Assembly (NCBI RefSeq): GCF_000002995.4
Contig: NW_025062292.1
Coordinates: 16,401-80,400 of the forward strand
Direction: 5' to 3'
DNA length: 64,000 bases
Source of the DNA: Brugia malayi
Taxonomy: Eukaryota > Nematoda > Chromadorea > Rhabditida > Onchocercidae
Part shown: positions 11,867-22,818 of the stretch, piece after piece
How positions within the stretch are numbered: position 1 is the stretch's first letter
Layout of the letters: each line of letters starts with the position of its first letter
Notes under the pieces: model-generated
Told to the model about the DNA's origin: nothing
The model's database searches: none
Seen by the model: the letters and a program-made list of their open reading frames with translations, nothing else
Position numbers and translations under genes: made by a program

Positions 11867-14116
11867 ATGTTACCGGATTTAGTTGGAGTAATATTACGTT
11901 TTCGGATGATGAAAATAGTAATAACCGCTGATATCGAAAAGGCATTTTTACAACTAGAACTACAAAATGAGGAAAGAAATTGTACACGTTTTCTTTGGTT
12001 GGATGATATTGATAAAGAACTAACCAATGAAAATATAAAATGTTACCGATTTAAGAGAGTTCCTTTTGGAATAATATCCTCACCCTTCTTATTAGCAGCA
12101 ACATTAAATTACCACCTAGAAAATCATGGTAGTGAATTGGCATGGGAGATAAGAAAGAACTTATATGTAGACAACGTCATTATATCAGCAAATGGAACAG
12201 AAGAGGCCTTATATAAATATGAAAGAACGAAAGAAATTTTTGCTGAAGCATCGATGAACATAAGAGAATTTCTTTCAAATGACGAAGAATTTAATGAAAG
12301 AATAGCTGAATGCGACCTAAGCCAAACAAATCAGGAAAATTTTCTTGGTCTTAAATGGAACCATGAACGAGATATTATCCGTGTGACACTGAAACCATGG
12401 ATAGGAAAAAGTTTAACAAAGAGGACTATCCTACAATTCATAGCCTCCCAATACGATCCATTGGGTCTTCTCGTTCCTATAATGATCAAACTTAAATTAT
12501 TCATACAACACTTATGGAAAGAAAACATTCCATGGGATCAATCTTTAAACAAACAGGACGAACAACAGTGGATAAATCTCATCAAAGAATGGCCAACAAA
12601 TATAATAGAGCTACCAAGATTTATAGTGGAAACTTCACAATTAACAGAATTCCATATATTTACTGACGCTTCGAAAGTTGCCTATTCTGCAGCTATTTAT
12701 ATTCTCAATCATGGATATCAAAACACATATTCGAATTCATTTTTGATTTATGCTAAATCTCGAATTGCTCCAATTAAAGGTATGTCAATTCCTAGACTTG
12801 AATTATTATCTGTACTAATTGGAGTAAGAGCAGCTCAGTTCGTATTGAAACAATTAAATCTTGAAAATAATCAAGTTACTTTGTGGACGGATTCAAAATG
12901 TGTTCTTTACTGGATACAGAATTATACAAAGCTGCTTCCCAGATTTATACAAAATCGTATCGAAGAAATAAGGAAATCTAACTTCGAATTAAATTACATA
13001 CCAAGTGATCAAAATCCAGCAGATATAGCCACCAAAGGAGTATCACCACTTAAACTCCAAAATTGTAAACAATGGTGGAAAGGACCTCGATGGTTGGAAC
13101 TCAAGAAATCTGAATGGCCAAAGTGCAAACTTCGCTATTCAGGAAACGATGAATTTGCAGAAGCAATTGCTTTGAATTTAACAAAGATGACTCAAACCTT
13201 TAAAAGGAATATAATTGAATTTATTGACGTATGTCGCTTCAGCAGTTGGACAAAACTAGTTAGAGTAACTGTTTGGACTCTTAGATTTATTAAACAAACC
13301 TGTAAAAAGAAATTAGTGTGGCTAGAACCATTATCCGTAAAAAAGAAATACATGACTAAAGTTGATTACGATATAGCAGAGACTATGCTGATCAGACAGG
13401 CCCAATCACGATTGCTAACGGAGGACGAAAAGGAAAAATGGAATCTATATCTAGATGAAAGTGATAACTTATGGAAATTAAGGAGCCGACTGGAAAATTC
13501 AGAATTAATGGACGAAAGCAAATATCCTATATATTTACCGGATCATAATTATACTACTGACCTTATTATTCTACACAAGCATAATGAATTATATCACGCA
13601 GGTATTGCACATACGTTATCTGAATTAAGACGAAAATATTGGATACCGAGAGGAAGAGCTGCTGTAAAACGAATTATAAACCTATGCTGTTATTGCATTC
13701 GCTGGAAAGCTAAACCGTTTAAACTGCCAGCGATGCCAAGTTTACCAGAAACACGAGTAAAACGATCCAGGACCTTCGAACAAGTCGGCCTTGATTATAT
13801 GGGTCCTCTTTCAGTCAAATCTAATACTGGTCTAGTCAAAAGATGGATAGCACTTTTTACGTGCTTCACTACCAGAGCAGTTCATCTTGAAATGGCGGAG
13901 AATTTATCTGCCGAGAATTTTTCGCATGTTTTAAGAAGATTTATCGCTCGACGTGGATATCCAAAATTAATATTAAGCGATAATGCAAGCCAATTTCAAC
14001 TGGTATTCAAAATCATTATGGAAGAAAACGCTAACTTTTTGGCTACAAAGGGTATGATATGGAAAAATACTATACCAAGAGCACCATGGGGGGTGGTGTA
14101 TATGAAAGACTTATAG
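11867..14116 (+). pseudogene. BEL/Pao reverse transcriptase, RNase H and integrase N-terminal part
   Basis: The ORF opens with the RT palm ([16 protein letters not shown], then [13 protein letters not shown]). The catalytic box reads LYVDNVIIS, so YVDD has become YVDN. The Peptidase_A17/RNase H region follows, with acidic residues in IFTDASK, PRLELLS, LWTDSK and NPADIATK. The integrase zinc finger (H-x3-H...CCYC) is next. Two catalytic aspartates lie in GLDYMGPL and LSDNASQF. The frame is lost in a run of six Gs near 14090, just before the third catalytic residue. Confidence 0.93.
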
Positions 14117-16389
14117 GACTCACAAAAAGGGCATTAAGAAGAGCAATAGGAAGAAAACTTCTAAAGGAAGGAGAATTAATAACATTAATAGTTGAAATAG
14201 AAGGAATCCTTAATACCCGTCCATTAACTTATGTAGGGTTTGACGACTACAGAATCATTCGTCCAATTGATTTTATATCACCTATGGCTTCATTAGATCT
14301 ACCAATAAATTATGATAGTGACCAAGATGAATATACCCCTTATACAATAAAGACTAAAGATAAATTAGTCAAGTATTGGACTACCACTCTTAACACATTA
14401 GATGTCTTTTGGAAGTTGTGGAAAGAAGAATATCTTACAAGTCTTAGAGAACGCACACAAAGAGAATTAAAATCACCTAGAATAATAGAAAAAAGAGTAC
14501 CACATGAAAATGAGATAGTATTACTAAATGAACCAGAAATACCTCGTGGTGTATGGAAATTGGCAAGGATAATAAAAATTAATCGAGGATGGGATGGAAA
14601 AATAAGGAGTGCAACAATACAATTACCGAATGGAAAACAAATCGATCGATCAATAAATATGCTTTATCCTATGGAAATAGATGCTACTGAAGATAAAGAA
14701 GAAAAAGTGGAAGATGAACCAGAAGAACCCATTGCTCGACGAACCAGAAGTGCTAAAAAATCACAAACTACAATCTACGCTAAGGACAAGTCTAATCTTT
14801 TGATAAAAACTTTATCATTAATAACGATGATGTCATTAATACCAAGACAGGTATTAGCTAACAATAGCTGTAATTGGATTACTGGAGTACCCTTTAATAT
14901 TCCTGAAAAATGGAATTGTGAAGAAATTATTCACAAAAATGCTACATATCACAAAGTGGATGTGTACACACGCACCCATGTAAGAATACCAGCTATAAAA
15001 TGTAGCAACATTACACGGACTGTATGCACGAAAGCCTTTCTCAGAATATCGCTATCGGTAGTGTCAGACCATACGTCTACTACCGCAACTTCTTCACAAT
15101 TCTGCAGATATTTAAATATTCGAAAACAAATGAACGGAATTGGACTGATTCAATCTTCTCCTAATCAATGGATAACGAATAAGGAAATACAATACTCCTA
15201 TGGATGGTTAGGAGTTAACTGTCAATCAACTTCAAACTTCATATTAACTCAAGGAGAAATTCTCATCTACGATGGAAGAGGGTTAGTCTCTAACCTTGAA
15301 GATATAAAAGACTGTTTGACACAAAAGGGTGAATGCATAACGAATACTAGCATTATCATATGGAATAGCAATGATACGACCAATCATTGTTTATATCGAA
15401 AGATCGGAAGATTCAAGGCTACAAAGTATAACAACCACTTCATCATCGATGAGATACAAGCATCGCTTATAATTGATAAAAATCCCCCTATATTAAACAC
15501 CAAAAATTGTAGATTCACCTCTCCAATTTTAATGCAGGGCGATATAGTTATTGAACTAGACGTTGAAGATGACTCGAACTCTACTACAAAATTCAAAAGA
15601 AGAGTAACAAACAAACTATTGATGATGGAAAAGTCTCCGGATAGAAAGTACGATCCTGAAAACGTAAAACTTCAATACCTTTCTGATTCACTAAGACAAG
15701 AATTCCTTCAACAACTCAAAGAAACACAGCAGAGAAGTTGCCAAAACAGAAATAACTTATTACTTTTGATCAAATGGCTATCAATCAGCAATCCTACTCT
15801 TGCCACGAAACTAATACTTCAAAGAAACGATGTGATAGCTAAAAGAATTAACGGAAATTTGATGGTGGCTCCTTGCAAATCAGAACAATCAACAATTGAA
15901 AATATCGAATTCAAAGGAGATTTAATAAGTAAGTTTGAAATTGAGAGAATTAATGCAGAATTGGAAATCCTAACTCAAACTCAAAAAACAATTAATTCAA
16001 TACCACATCAAATGAAAGATGAACTCTTTTGGCAAGAAATCTCTGAAGAAGGAGAAGAAATTATCAAACAAATGGAAAAGGAATTCAATGAAATTGTTCT
16101 ACCGATAGAAGAAGAATTTGAAAACGTGATAACACATTGGAAATTGATTTTTATCTGTATAATTATCGTGACAATATTAACTATTTTAGTTATTATTAAC
16201 TGTAAATTTAAATTAGTTCAATCCCTCCTTTGTGATACTTCAAAAAGAAGTTCAAATCAAACTACCATTATTACTCTCCCTACAGAATCTCCACACACTC
16301 AATTCATAACTAAAGAAGAAATCCCACCTATCAAACTCCGTACATTTAGCTATATACCTCAAAATCACTCTCTCAAAATTATATCTTAA
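14059..16389 (+). CDS. BEL/Pao integrase C-terminus (DUF5641) fused in frame to an env-like glycoprotein
   Basis: Its first codons overlap the end of the previous ORF; homology begins at [19 protein letters not shown], holding the integrase catalytic Glu. DUF5641 follows, around [19 protein letters not shown]. From about 14797 a hydrophobic segment ending ...IPRQVLA looks like a signal peptide, with mature protein from about 14860. The ectodomain has many Cys residues and N-x-S/T sites. One transmembrane helix (about 16144-16200) and a short tail end it. There is no internal stop, so pol and env form one ORF; a spliced env mRNA is likely but not shown. A Cys-to-Cys segment (15739-15876) recalls class III fusion proteins. 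Confidence 0.88.
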   Translation: MEKYYTKSTMGGGVYERLIGLTKRALRRAIGRKLLKEGELITLIVEIEGILNTRPLTYVGFDDYRIIRPIDFISPMASLDLPINYDSDQDEYTPYTIKTKDKLVKYWTTTLNTLDVFWKLWKEEYLTSLRERTQRELKSPRIIEKRVPHENEIVLLNEPEIPRGVWKLARIIKINRGWDGKIRSATIQLPNGKQIDRSINMLYPMEIDATEDKEEKVEDEPEEPIARRTRSAKKSQTTIYAKDKSNLLIKTLSLITMMSLIPRQVLANNSCNWITGVPFNIPEKWNCEEIIHKNATYHKVDVYTRTHVRIPAIKCSNITRTVCTKAFLRISLSVVSDHTSTTATSSQFCRYLNIRKQMNGIGLIQSSPNQWITNKEIQYSYGWLGVNCQSTSNFILTQGEILIYDGRGLVSNLEDIKDCLTQKGECITNTSIIIWNSNDTTNHCLYRKIGRFKATKYNNHFIIDEIQASLIIDKNPPILNTKNCRFTSPILMQGDIVIELDVEDDSNSTTKFKRRVTNKLLMMEKSPDRKYDPENVKLQYLSDSLRQEFLQQLKETQQRSCQNRNNLLLLIKWLSISNPTLATKLILQRNDVIAKRINGNLMVAPCKSEQSTIENIEFKGDLISKFEIERINAELEILTQTQKTINSIPHQMKDELFWQEISEEGEEIIKQMEKEFNEIVLPIEEEFENVITHWKLIFICIIIVTILTILVIINCKFKLVQSLLCDTSKRSSNQTTIITLPTESPHTQFITKEEIPPIKLRTFSYIPQNHSLKIIS

Positions 16390-16414
16390 AACAATTTCTC
16401 TCCCCCTTCGGGAG

Positions 16415-16822
16415 TGTCGCGAATTATAATTTCGCGAAAACTTCTAACCAATTTCATAGTATCATAAATCATCTCTCTTTTTAAATTGTAAACAATCCTA
16501 CAGTATTCACACATGTATTTTTAATCTCTTTGTAGTAAACACTTTAAATTCTTTACACATGTGATTTTATCTTAGACACACCCAATCCTCACTCATATAA
16601 ATTCAATCCTAATAAACAAAACCATTAATTATCATCATTGTCGACTACGCTCATTTAACCAAGATCAACTCCTCCAATCTTCTTTGTTATAAAATTTCTT
16701 CTCTTCTTTTACTGCTCTGTTTATTAATACTAAGTTTGCGAAAAATAAAGACTTATTAATCTAATCCTTCTACTGTATTGCAAACGATTCCAATATCAAC
16801 CAACAGACGACCTTTCACGACA
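16415..16822 (+). repeat. 3' LTR of the BEL/Pao element
   Basis: 408 bp, two substitutions from the 5' LTR (T at 16562, G at 16686). The bases just before it are CTCCCCCTTCGGGAG, a small hairpin, where a polypurine tract would be expected. Confidence 0.97.
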
Positions 16823-16990
16823 ACTCACATCATTTCTCTACAGATATAACAATATCGCTAGATGACATTTTGATTAATTCATTAACTCATACCATTTCTC
16901 TGCAGATATAACAATATCGCTAGATGACATTTTGATTAATTCATTAACTCACATCATTTCTCTACAGATATAACAATATCGCTAGATGAT
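16823..16990 (+). repeat. continuation of the 62-bp minisatellite
   Basis: After the target duplication ACTCA the array resumes for about two and a half units, one with variants (CATACC, CTGCAG), then ends at GATGATACTAATC. This marks the far side of the retroelement insertion. Confidence 0.95.
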
Positions 16991-17212
16991 ACTAATCAGT
17001 GTTACACCTTTTTTCATTAACAGTACTTATAGATAATTCTGAGTGTTGTGACATTCATTAGAAAATTACTAGAGAACGCCTTATGATGCTTCTCAGCTGT
17101 TTAGAAATCACTGCAAATTACAAAGTCTTAGGTACATTTTTACACCAAGATTTTTACACTAATAGGCTTTTGTATTGAAAATTTTAAATCAATTTTTTTG
17201 AAAGTTAAAAAT

Positions 17213-17500
17213 TTTATTTCAGACATAATAAATTATTTGGTAAGAAAGTTGCATGAATTCCAGGAAACATCAACGAAGTCCAGTGGAACTATTTCTGGTA
17301 CAGGAAATTTCATGAAGATGTCGAGCCATCTTGTTGATCATCCCTTCATTTTGACTTCGATCCATCTTTTGCTGTGTTTCCTCTACGCTTTTATGATCTA
17401 TGATTTAGCATTCGTGATAAAACATTGGACACAATGGAGCAAGAAGATTCTTCCCAATTTATGGTCATTAAAGTTATTTTCACCGGGATGAATTTTACAA
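17213..17500 (+). CDS. exon-like piece of unknown function, frame ambiguous
   Basis: It follows a good TTTATTTCAG acceptor. One frame is fully open to a TGA at about 17491 but has a hydrophobic, non-globular look. Another frame reads like real protein (NINEVQWNYFWYRKFHEDVE, later DFDPSFAVFPLRFYDL and DTMEQEDSSQFMVIKVIF) but is interrupted by three stops, all TGA. It may be the last exon of a plus-strand gene or a relic. No domain recognised. Confidence 0.3.
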
Positions 17501-18375
17501 TCCAGATCTGATATCCAACATTTTTTTCGCATCAGTTTTCCCATTTATACATTTCATACCTTTTTAATTCAACCATATTATTGTATATTTAATAACAGTT
17601 TAATCACAATTAATGTTTACAAGGCAAGATGCATATTTAAACTTGTCGATTAACAACAATTGTTAGGTTTTGTTGTTCATTAAAACTCATTGTTATTTCT
17701 AATAGGATTTATTTACAAGTGGTTTTTGAAATTCTAAAATTTTATTTTCTTATTTTTTTCTATAAATTAAACTTTTCGCTCGATTGAGAGTTTTTCATGT
17801 ATTCTGTATGTTTTTACTGAACATTTATTCAGTTCTCCTACTAGCAAATTTTTTTTTATAACAATGTTTACAGCAAATTGGTTGTGCTGCTATATCTGTT
17901 AAGTTTTTTCTATTTTTCGTAAATGTAATAAAATATATTCGTCCTTTTCAACTGATATTTTTTTTCACCTTTAAGTTTGGTTAACGATATATAATAGAGT
18001 CTATGCCATATTTGATAATTTAATTATGCACAACAATTGGATACAGATAGTTTGTTAGTCTTTCCAAAAACAATTACATGATAAAATATTAATTAGTTGG
18101 CTTGTCATGTTATCATGTAATATCCAAGCAAAGTAATTATTCGATTCATTTGAAGAAAAATAGTCTGTTTTTTATTATTAATTTTATGGTTACTTCTTTA
18201 TTATTAATTATTTTATTAATTACTGTTTACTGCAGAATCCTTGATATACTATAAAAGCTAAGAAATTTTCCTTTGAAGTGCTATGTTGTATAAAATATTT
18301 TTGTTGGTTTTTCGATTACTAATGGTATTTATAAATAGTTATCAGGACAATTTAGCATTCGTTTCATGCTGCTTT

Positions 18376-19800
18376 TTATCCGAAATAGTGACTGTATCCT
18401 GGAATGATATAATTAACTGAGCAGAGTAATCGCCTTCTTGATTCTTCTTGTTGTATTTCATTTGTTGCTAATTGTTTCCATATTCTCGAATCTTTCATAA
18501 ACATATCACCTTCAATACAAATGAAAGTAATCTTTTCACCAAATTTTTAAAACGTAAAATTTTTATTGCTCCACTTTTTTTAAAAAAAAGTTTGAGAATA
18601 CTAAACTATAAAAAATTTTAATGTATAAAGAACTAATCAAATGATTAATTTTTTTTTGAAAAAATTCTAAACCCAAATTCATCAAATTGTTTCAACTTTG
18701 AAGAGAGAAAAATATTTGAGGAAAAATTAGAATTTGAGGGTTTCTTTTTGCTAAAAATATTGATCTTATCGGAAACAATGATGATACCAAAAAAATTAGT
18801 ATTGTTTATGAGAACAGAAATGTCATCAGATGTGACCTGGTGTTTTCAATAAATAAACATTTTCTGTTAATTTTTCAACATCATTCTGAAATCTTTATCT
18901 ACTTTTGTAACTTTTTTTTTAAGAAAACTTATTTTTTATCTTGTTTTGTACAAATAATTCTAAGTCTACTATTAGCATAAGTGAATATATGTTTCTCAGA
19001 TCTACGATAATGTTTATTGATTAAAATGTTAATAATTTTTGAAAAGTTACCTCGAAAATTCTAAAAAGTAGGAGTGCGTTCCAAGATGCACAAATCTTCC
19101 AGCATAATGGAATGCATCCGGGAAATGATTAGTGTTACCCGAATGATTAGGATGCCCATGAGTTGTGATTACATGATTGATAGATGAAGCACTAAGTTCA
19201 CTTAATCCCAGGGCAAAAAAATATTTAAATATTTGAAAATATTGAAAATGGAAATGTACATTTTGAAGATAATCATAATTAATTAATTAGTGATAGTGCA
19301 TCTTTTGTTAAACAAACTTTGCAATATCCAAGTGCGCTCGTTGATATCAGTAGAGAGCCCAGTGTCTATCAGAATCTTTTCTCCATTATCAACCACAATT
19401 GTGGACAGAAATTCTTAACTATTTCTAGTTCCACACAATGGAACCCTAAAATGATAATAATAAGCCTAGTAGAGATCAACTTTGCATTTAGTATAAATAC
19501 CACTGTACAGTAAATTTTATTTTACTTTGTATACCAAACATCATTCCTGTTTGTATTATTTCAAGCAATAATCTTTCATTCTTCTCCTTTAATCAATTTC
19601 AATTTTTGGTTCTTTTTTTTAACTTGGCCTTTTTTTGATTTGAGAAATAGAATAGTAATTTTTTGATTCAATTAGTGAAGTAATCAAACTTCGCAAATAT
19701 GCAAACATAGTACCTAACTTACTTGTCTAATAATATAAATCATCGGATTCTCATTGGTATGCATTTCAGATGTTGGTAATGCAATTTTTGATAATGCCAT
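18376..19800 (-). pseudogene. metallo-beta-lactamase-fold protein, MBLAC1-like, with frame problems
   Basis: Exons (minus): 19800-19723 (start MALSKIALPTSEMHTNENPM, GTAAGT donor), about 19445-19318 (STIVVDNGEKILIDTGLSTD), about 19215-19051 (HVITTHGHPNHSGN), about 18863-18770 (TPGHTSDDISVLI) and about 18525-18376 (EGDMFMKDSRIWKQL ... IIPGYSHYFG, stop). This order matches MBLAC1-type hydrolases. The zinc motif HxHxDH reads HGHPNH here, with Asn for the metal-binding Asp. In the 19445-19318 exon the GSIV-like start and the VVDNG part are in different frames, and two exon phases do not match. It could be a pseudogene, or carry sequencing errors. Confidence 0.75.
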
Positions 19801-20485
19801 ATCATCGTTAACCTTTTTATGCTTAGTTATAAAAATTGATTTTATTAAGATATCGACTACTTCTTTTCAATACTTAAGTTATCTTATCTTGAATTTTTTA
19901 AAATCAGAAATATGAAATTTACTAATTTCATATTTCCATGTTTTAATTATTAAGCTATTATTTAATTATTTTCAGAATAGTTGCAATATTTAAACAATGA
20001 AAAAGCATTATTTTTATAGCTATTTATACAGTCAGCATTATTTGATTTTTTATTGGCTGCATTTGGTGCTGTTTTTATTTTCCATACATTTAGCTTTCGA
20101 TATTGATCGTATTATGCATCACGCTTCAAGTTGTATTTAGACATTTTTAACTTGTTCCTAAGAATATTGGAGCTAATCGAAATTAATTTCCATTATTTAA
20201 TTTTCGTGGAAAAAATTTTGAGTCACTCTATATTAGTTTCTCACTCTATGTTAAAAATGTCAAGAAATTTTTGGAGGCATTCTGAACTGGTCATATTAAT
20301 TTTGTATTATTCTTAGAGATTTTGTAGATTAAACGTAATGAGTTTTCACATTAAAAAATTTCATGGAATGATATAGAATGATGATTTCTAGATGAGTTTT
20401 TAGCATGAACAATTGTATTTTAAGGTGAAAATTTGGCCTCTAGTAAATGGTTTATTTCGCCACATTATTTAGTTTCATATTTCAG

Positions 20486-20608
20486 TGATGATTTGTTTTG
20501 TCCTTTTATCAAAATTGGAATAGAGCTTCTCAAAGAAAAGTTTCATTTGGGGTATGTAGTTGGACGCGGCATATTTTTTATTGACATAAGCTCCGTTGAC
20601 CGTTTCAG
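20486..20608 (+). CDS. isolated exon, function unknown
   Basis: A 123-nt open piece bounded by TATTTCAG and CAG|GTGAGA. It reads DDLFCPFIKIGIELLKEKFH, then LGYVVGRGIFFIDISSVDRF. Composition and both splice sites favour a real exon. Its partners were not found; a 51-codon hydrophobic ORF at about 21397-21552 could belong to the same gene. No family recognised. Confidence 0.4.
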
Positions 20609-21559
20609 GTGAGAATTAGAAATATCGTCTTACCCTTGTATAGTATGTTTATAATACTCACCTTGCATAATATGATTATCTTTATAACATCCATATATGT
20701 AAAAAAATAACAGTTGTGTTCCCTCTGTTCCGATCATATATATAGTATTCTGTTAAAAGTACCAAATCATAAATGAAAATAAATATGAAAAAATCACTTT
20801 AGAAATAACTAAACTGATTTTTTATAATGACTACATTTAACTAAACTGTTTTTCATATTTCATGTTTAACTATCCATTTCTTTTTTATATTAAAGATACG
20901 AATCATTTTTACTTACTTGGAAGGAATATCGATAAGTTTTTTATGCGTATATTGTTTTGTGTATTTTGCACAGCTAACAATTAATAGCTGTCAACAAATA
21001 AATTGCAAAGAACTTTTATGGGAATTGGAAGAGGGTACACAATAAAAAAGGGAAAAAATAGTTTTAGATTTAATAAAGTTTTCTGTTTTTGCATAAAGGA
21101 GAGATATTTGCTATTTGGTATGGCAATTAATTAATTAATTATTTCGATGTAAAATGTCGGAAAAAGGTGCATTTGTAGACTTGAAAAATAAAAAGAGAAT
21201 ATATAAAATGATAGAGTAGAAATTATTTAACTATCTTCATACATTACCACTTTGTTAAATTAAATCAGCCGTCGGCAAAGAAAAAAACGACGGTATATTA
21301 GCAATGGTGGATAATTACTGCAACAGTGGATATTGTCATTTCATACTCTTCTGATACATTTTCATGAATTAGTTTCCGAATAAATTCGATTTAGCTATGT
21401 GTTTCATCACTAGTTGTTGCTTTTTGTTTGCTCTGTATGCAATCTTTCTGGTCGCAGTGAAACAAAAATTGATTGCTGCTATCGCTATTTCAGGTTGGCT
21501 TTTCCAAACTGTGAAAATTCTAATTATCTTTTCCAAAAATCGATAAACAGCGATATATC

Positions 21560-22800
21560 CAAGTAATATTACTTATCACAGTTAACTACCGCTGATAGAA
21601 TTATTAAATGACGCTATCTGATTCTTGAAATTGTTGAATAAGCTAGTCATTTTTAAAGAACATGTGTGTCGCTTTAAAATATCATCAATAATCAATTATT
21701 CCTTCCATTCTTTACTAACTTTTAACTTTGCTAACTTCTAAATTTGGTTCAGCCGGAGCAATTTGCTTCGATATCTTGAACTTTATTGTTGTTTTAATCA
21801 TTTATAAAATTATTATAATTGTATTTACGATGAACATTCGAATCACTTTATCGATCTTTTCACAATAAAACAGCTAAACTACTTGGGAGTTTTTAAATTT
21901 TTAAACTCTAAGACGGATTATTTCATTTTATAATGATTTTATAATGGTGAGTTCACTGTTACATAGAATTCTAAAAGTGTGGATAAATCGTTGTGAATGC
22001 ATGATGCATGGCATGCTTGAATGAATATTCTTTTCACATTGTTGAACTTAATTGAACATAGAATTTCAGAAAAATTTTTAATAAATATTAAATATATTTA
22101 ATAAATAGTCATCCTAACTTGGTAAGAGATTTTAAAAAAGAAGGAAATAGACTGTGATATTAAATTATCGTTTGAGGTGAAACAACATAGAAATCTTTAA
22201 AGGATTTCTAATTGACGCATCAAAAATTATGGTCAAATTTTTGTCCTGGTAAAGCTATATAAGTATCCTGTTATATTTATACGGATAGCAAAATCTTAAC
22301 TAATTCATTACATACACATATATCGACAAAGCAATTAACTTGGCAAATCAACTTATTATTAACTTGTGCTCCAGTCTTTGTATATTTAAATTCTAAATAG
22401 ATAGAATGGTTTGAAAAAAAAAAATAATTAATCGAAATGCGAAATTTACATATTTCCGACAAGAAAGTTTTCAAAAAAACGATGAAACTACAAAAGATTT
22501 ATTGCTCCATGCGAAAGCGATATTTCCATTCGTACCTTATCTTAATATAAAATTCGCTTCCTTTGTTGTGCTAAGTGATTTTAATTGGAATTTCAATTTT
22601 TCACTTACTTGTATAGAGTAAAACAAAACATTAAACTTCAAATTATCAATGGTATGAAGCCTTAAATCATATTTGTAAGAAGTGAAGCCAGTTAATAGTG
22701 GTTTGCTTTGACAGATTTATCCTAAATCTTCCTGACCTATCACTGTCATTAGATAAATCAGTATTAATAATTTAACAGACATGATTTATTGATTTGTTTT
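21560..22800. other. intergenic, nothing recognised
   Basis: AT-rich, with short homopolymers. No exon or repeat that I can support. Confidence 0.4.
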
Positions 22801-22818
22801 TTATTTATTTAGTAAACG

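Larger units (their letters stand above)
8981..16822 (+). mobile_element. BEL/Pao LTR retrotransposon with env-like gene
   Basis: Complete in structure: 5' LTR, primer-binding site, gag, protease, reverse transcriptase, RNase H, integrase, an env-like region and 3' LTR, all on the plus strand. It is flanked by the 5-bp target duplication ACTCA (8976-8980 and 16823-16827), a size typical of BEL/Pao. It is inserted in the 62-bp minisatellite. The two LTRs are 408 bp each and differ at only two positions (9128/16562 and 9252/16686), so insertion is recent. The coding region nevertheless has at least four breaks, so this copy cannot make its own full polyprotein as written. Confidence 0.97.

Noticed and set aside
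17213..17500. Selenoprotein with several TGA codons
   Set aside because: No stem-loop resembling a SECIS was recognised, and three chance TGAs in one frame are not rare.
19319..19513. 64-codon plus-strand ORF
   Set aside because: Antisense to the MBLAC1-like exon, which has clear family motifs.
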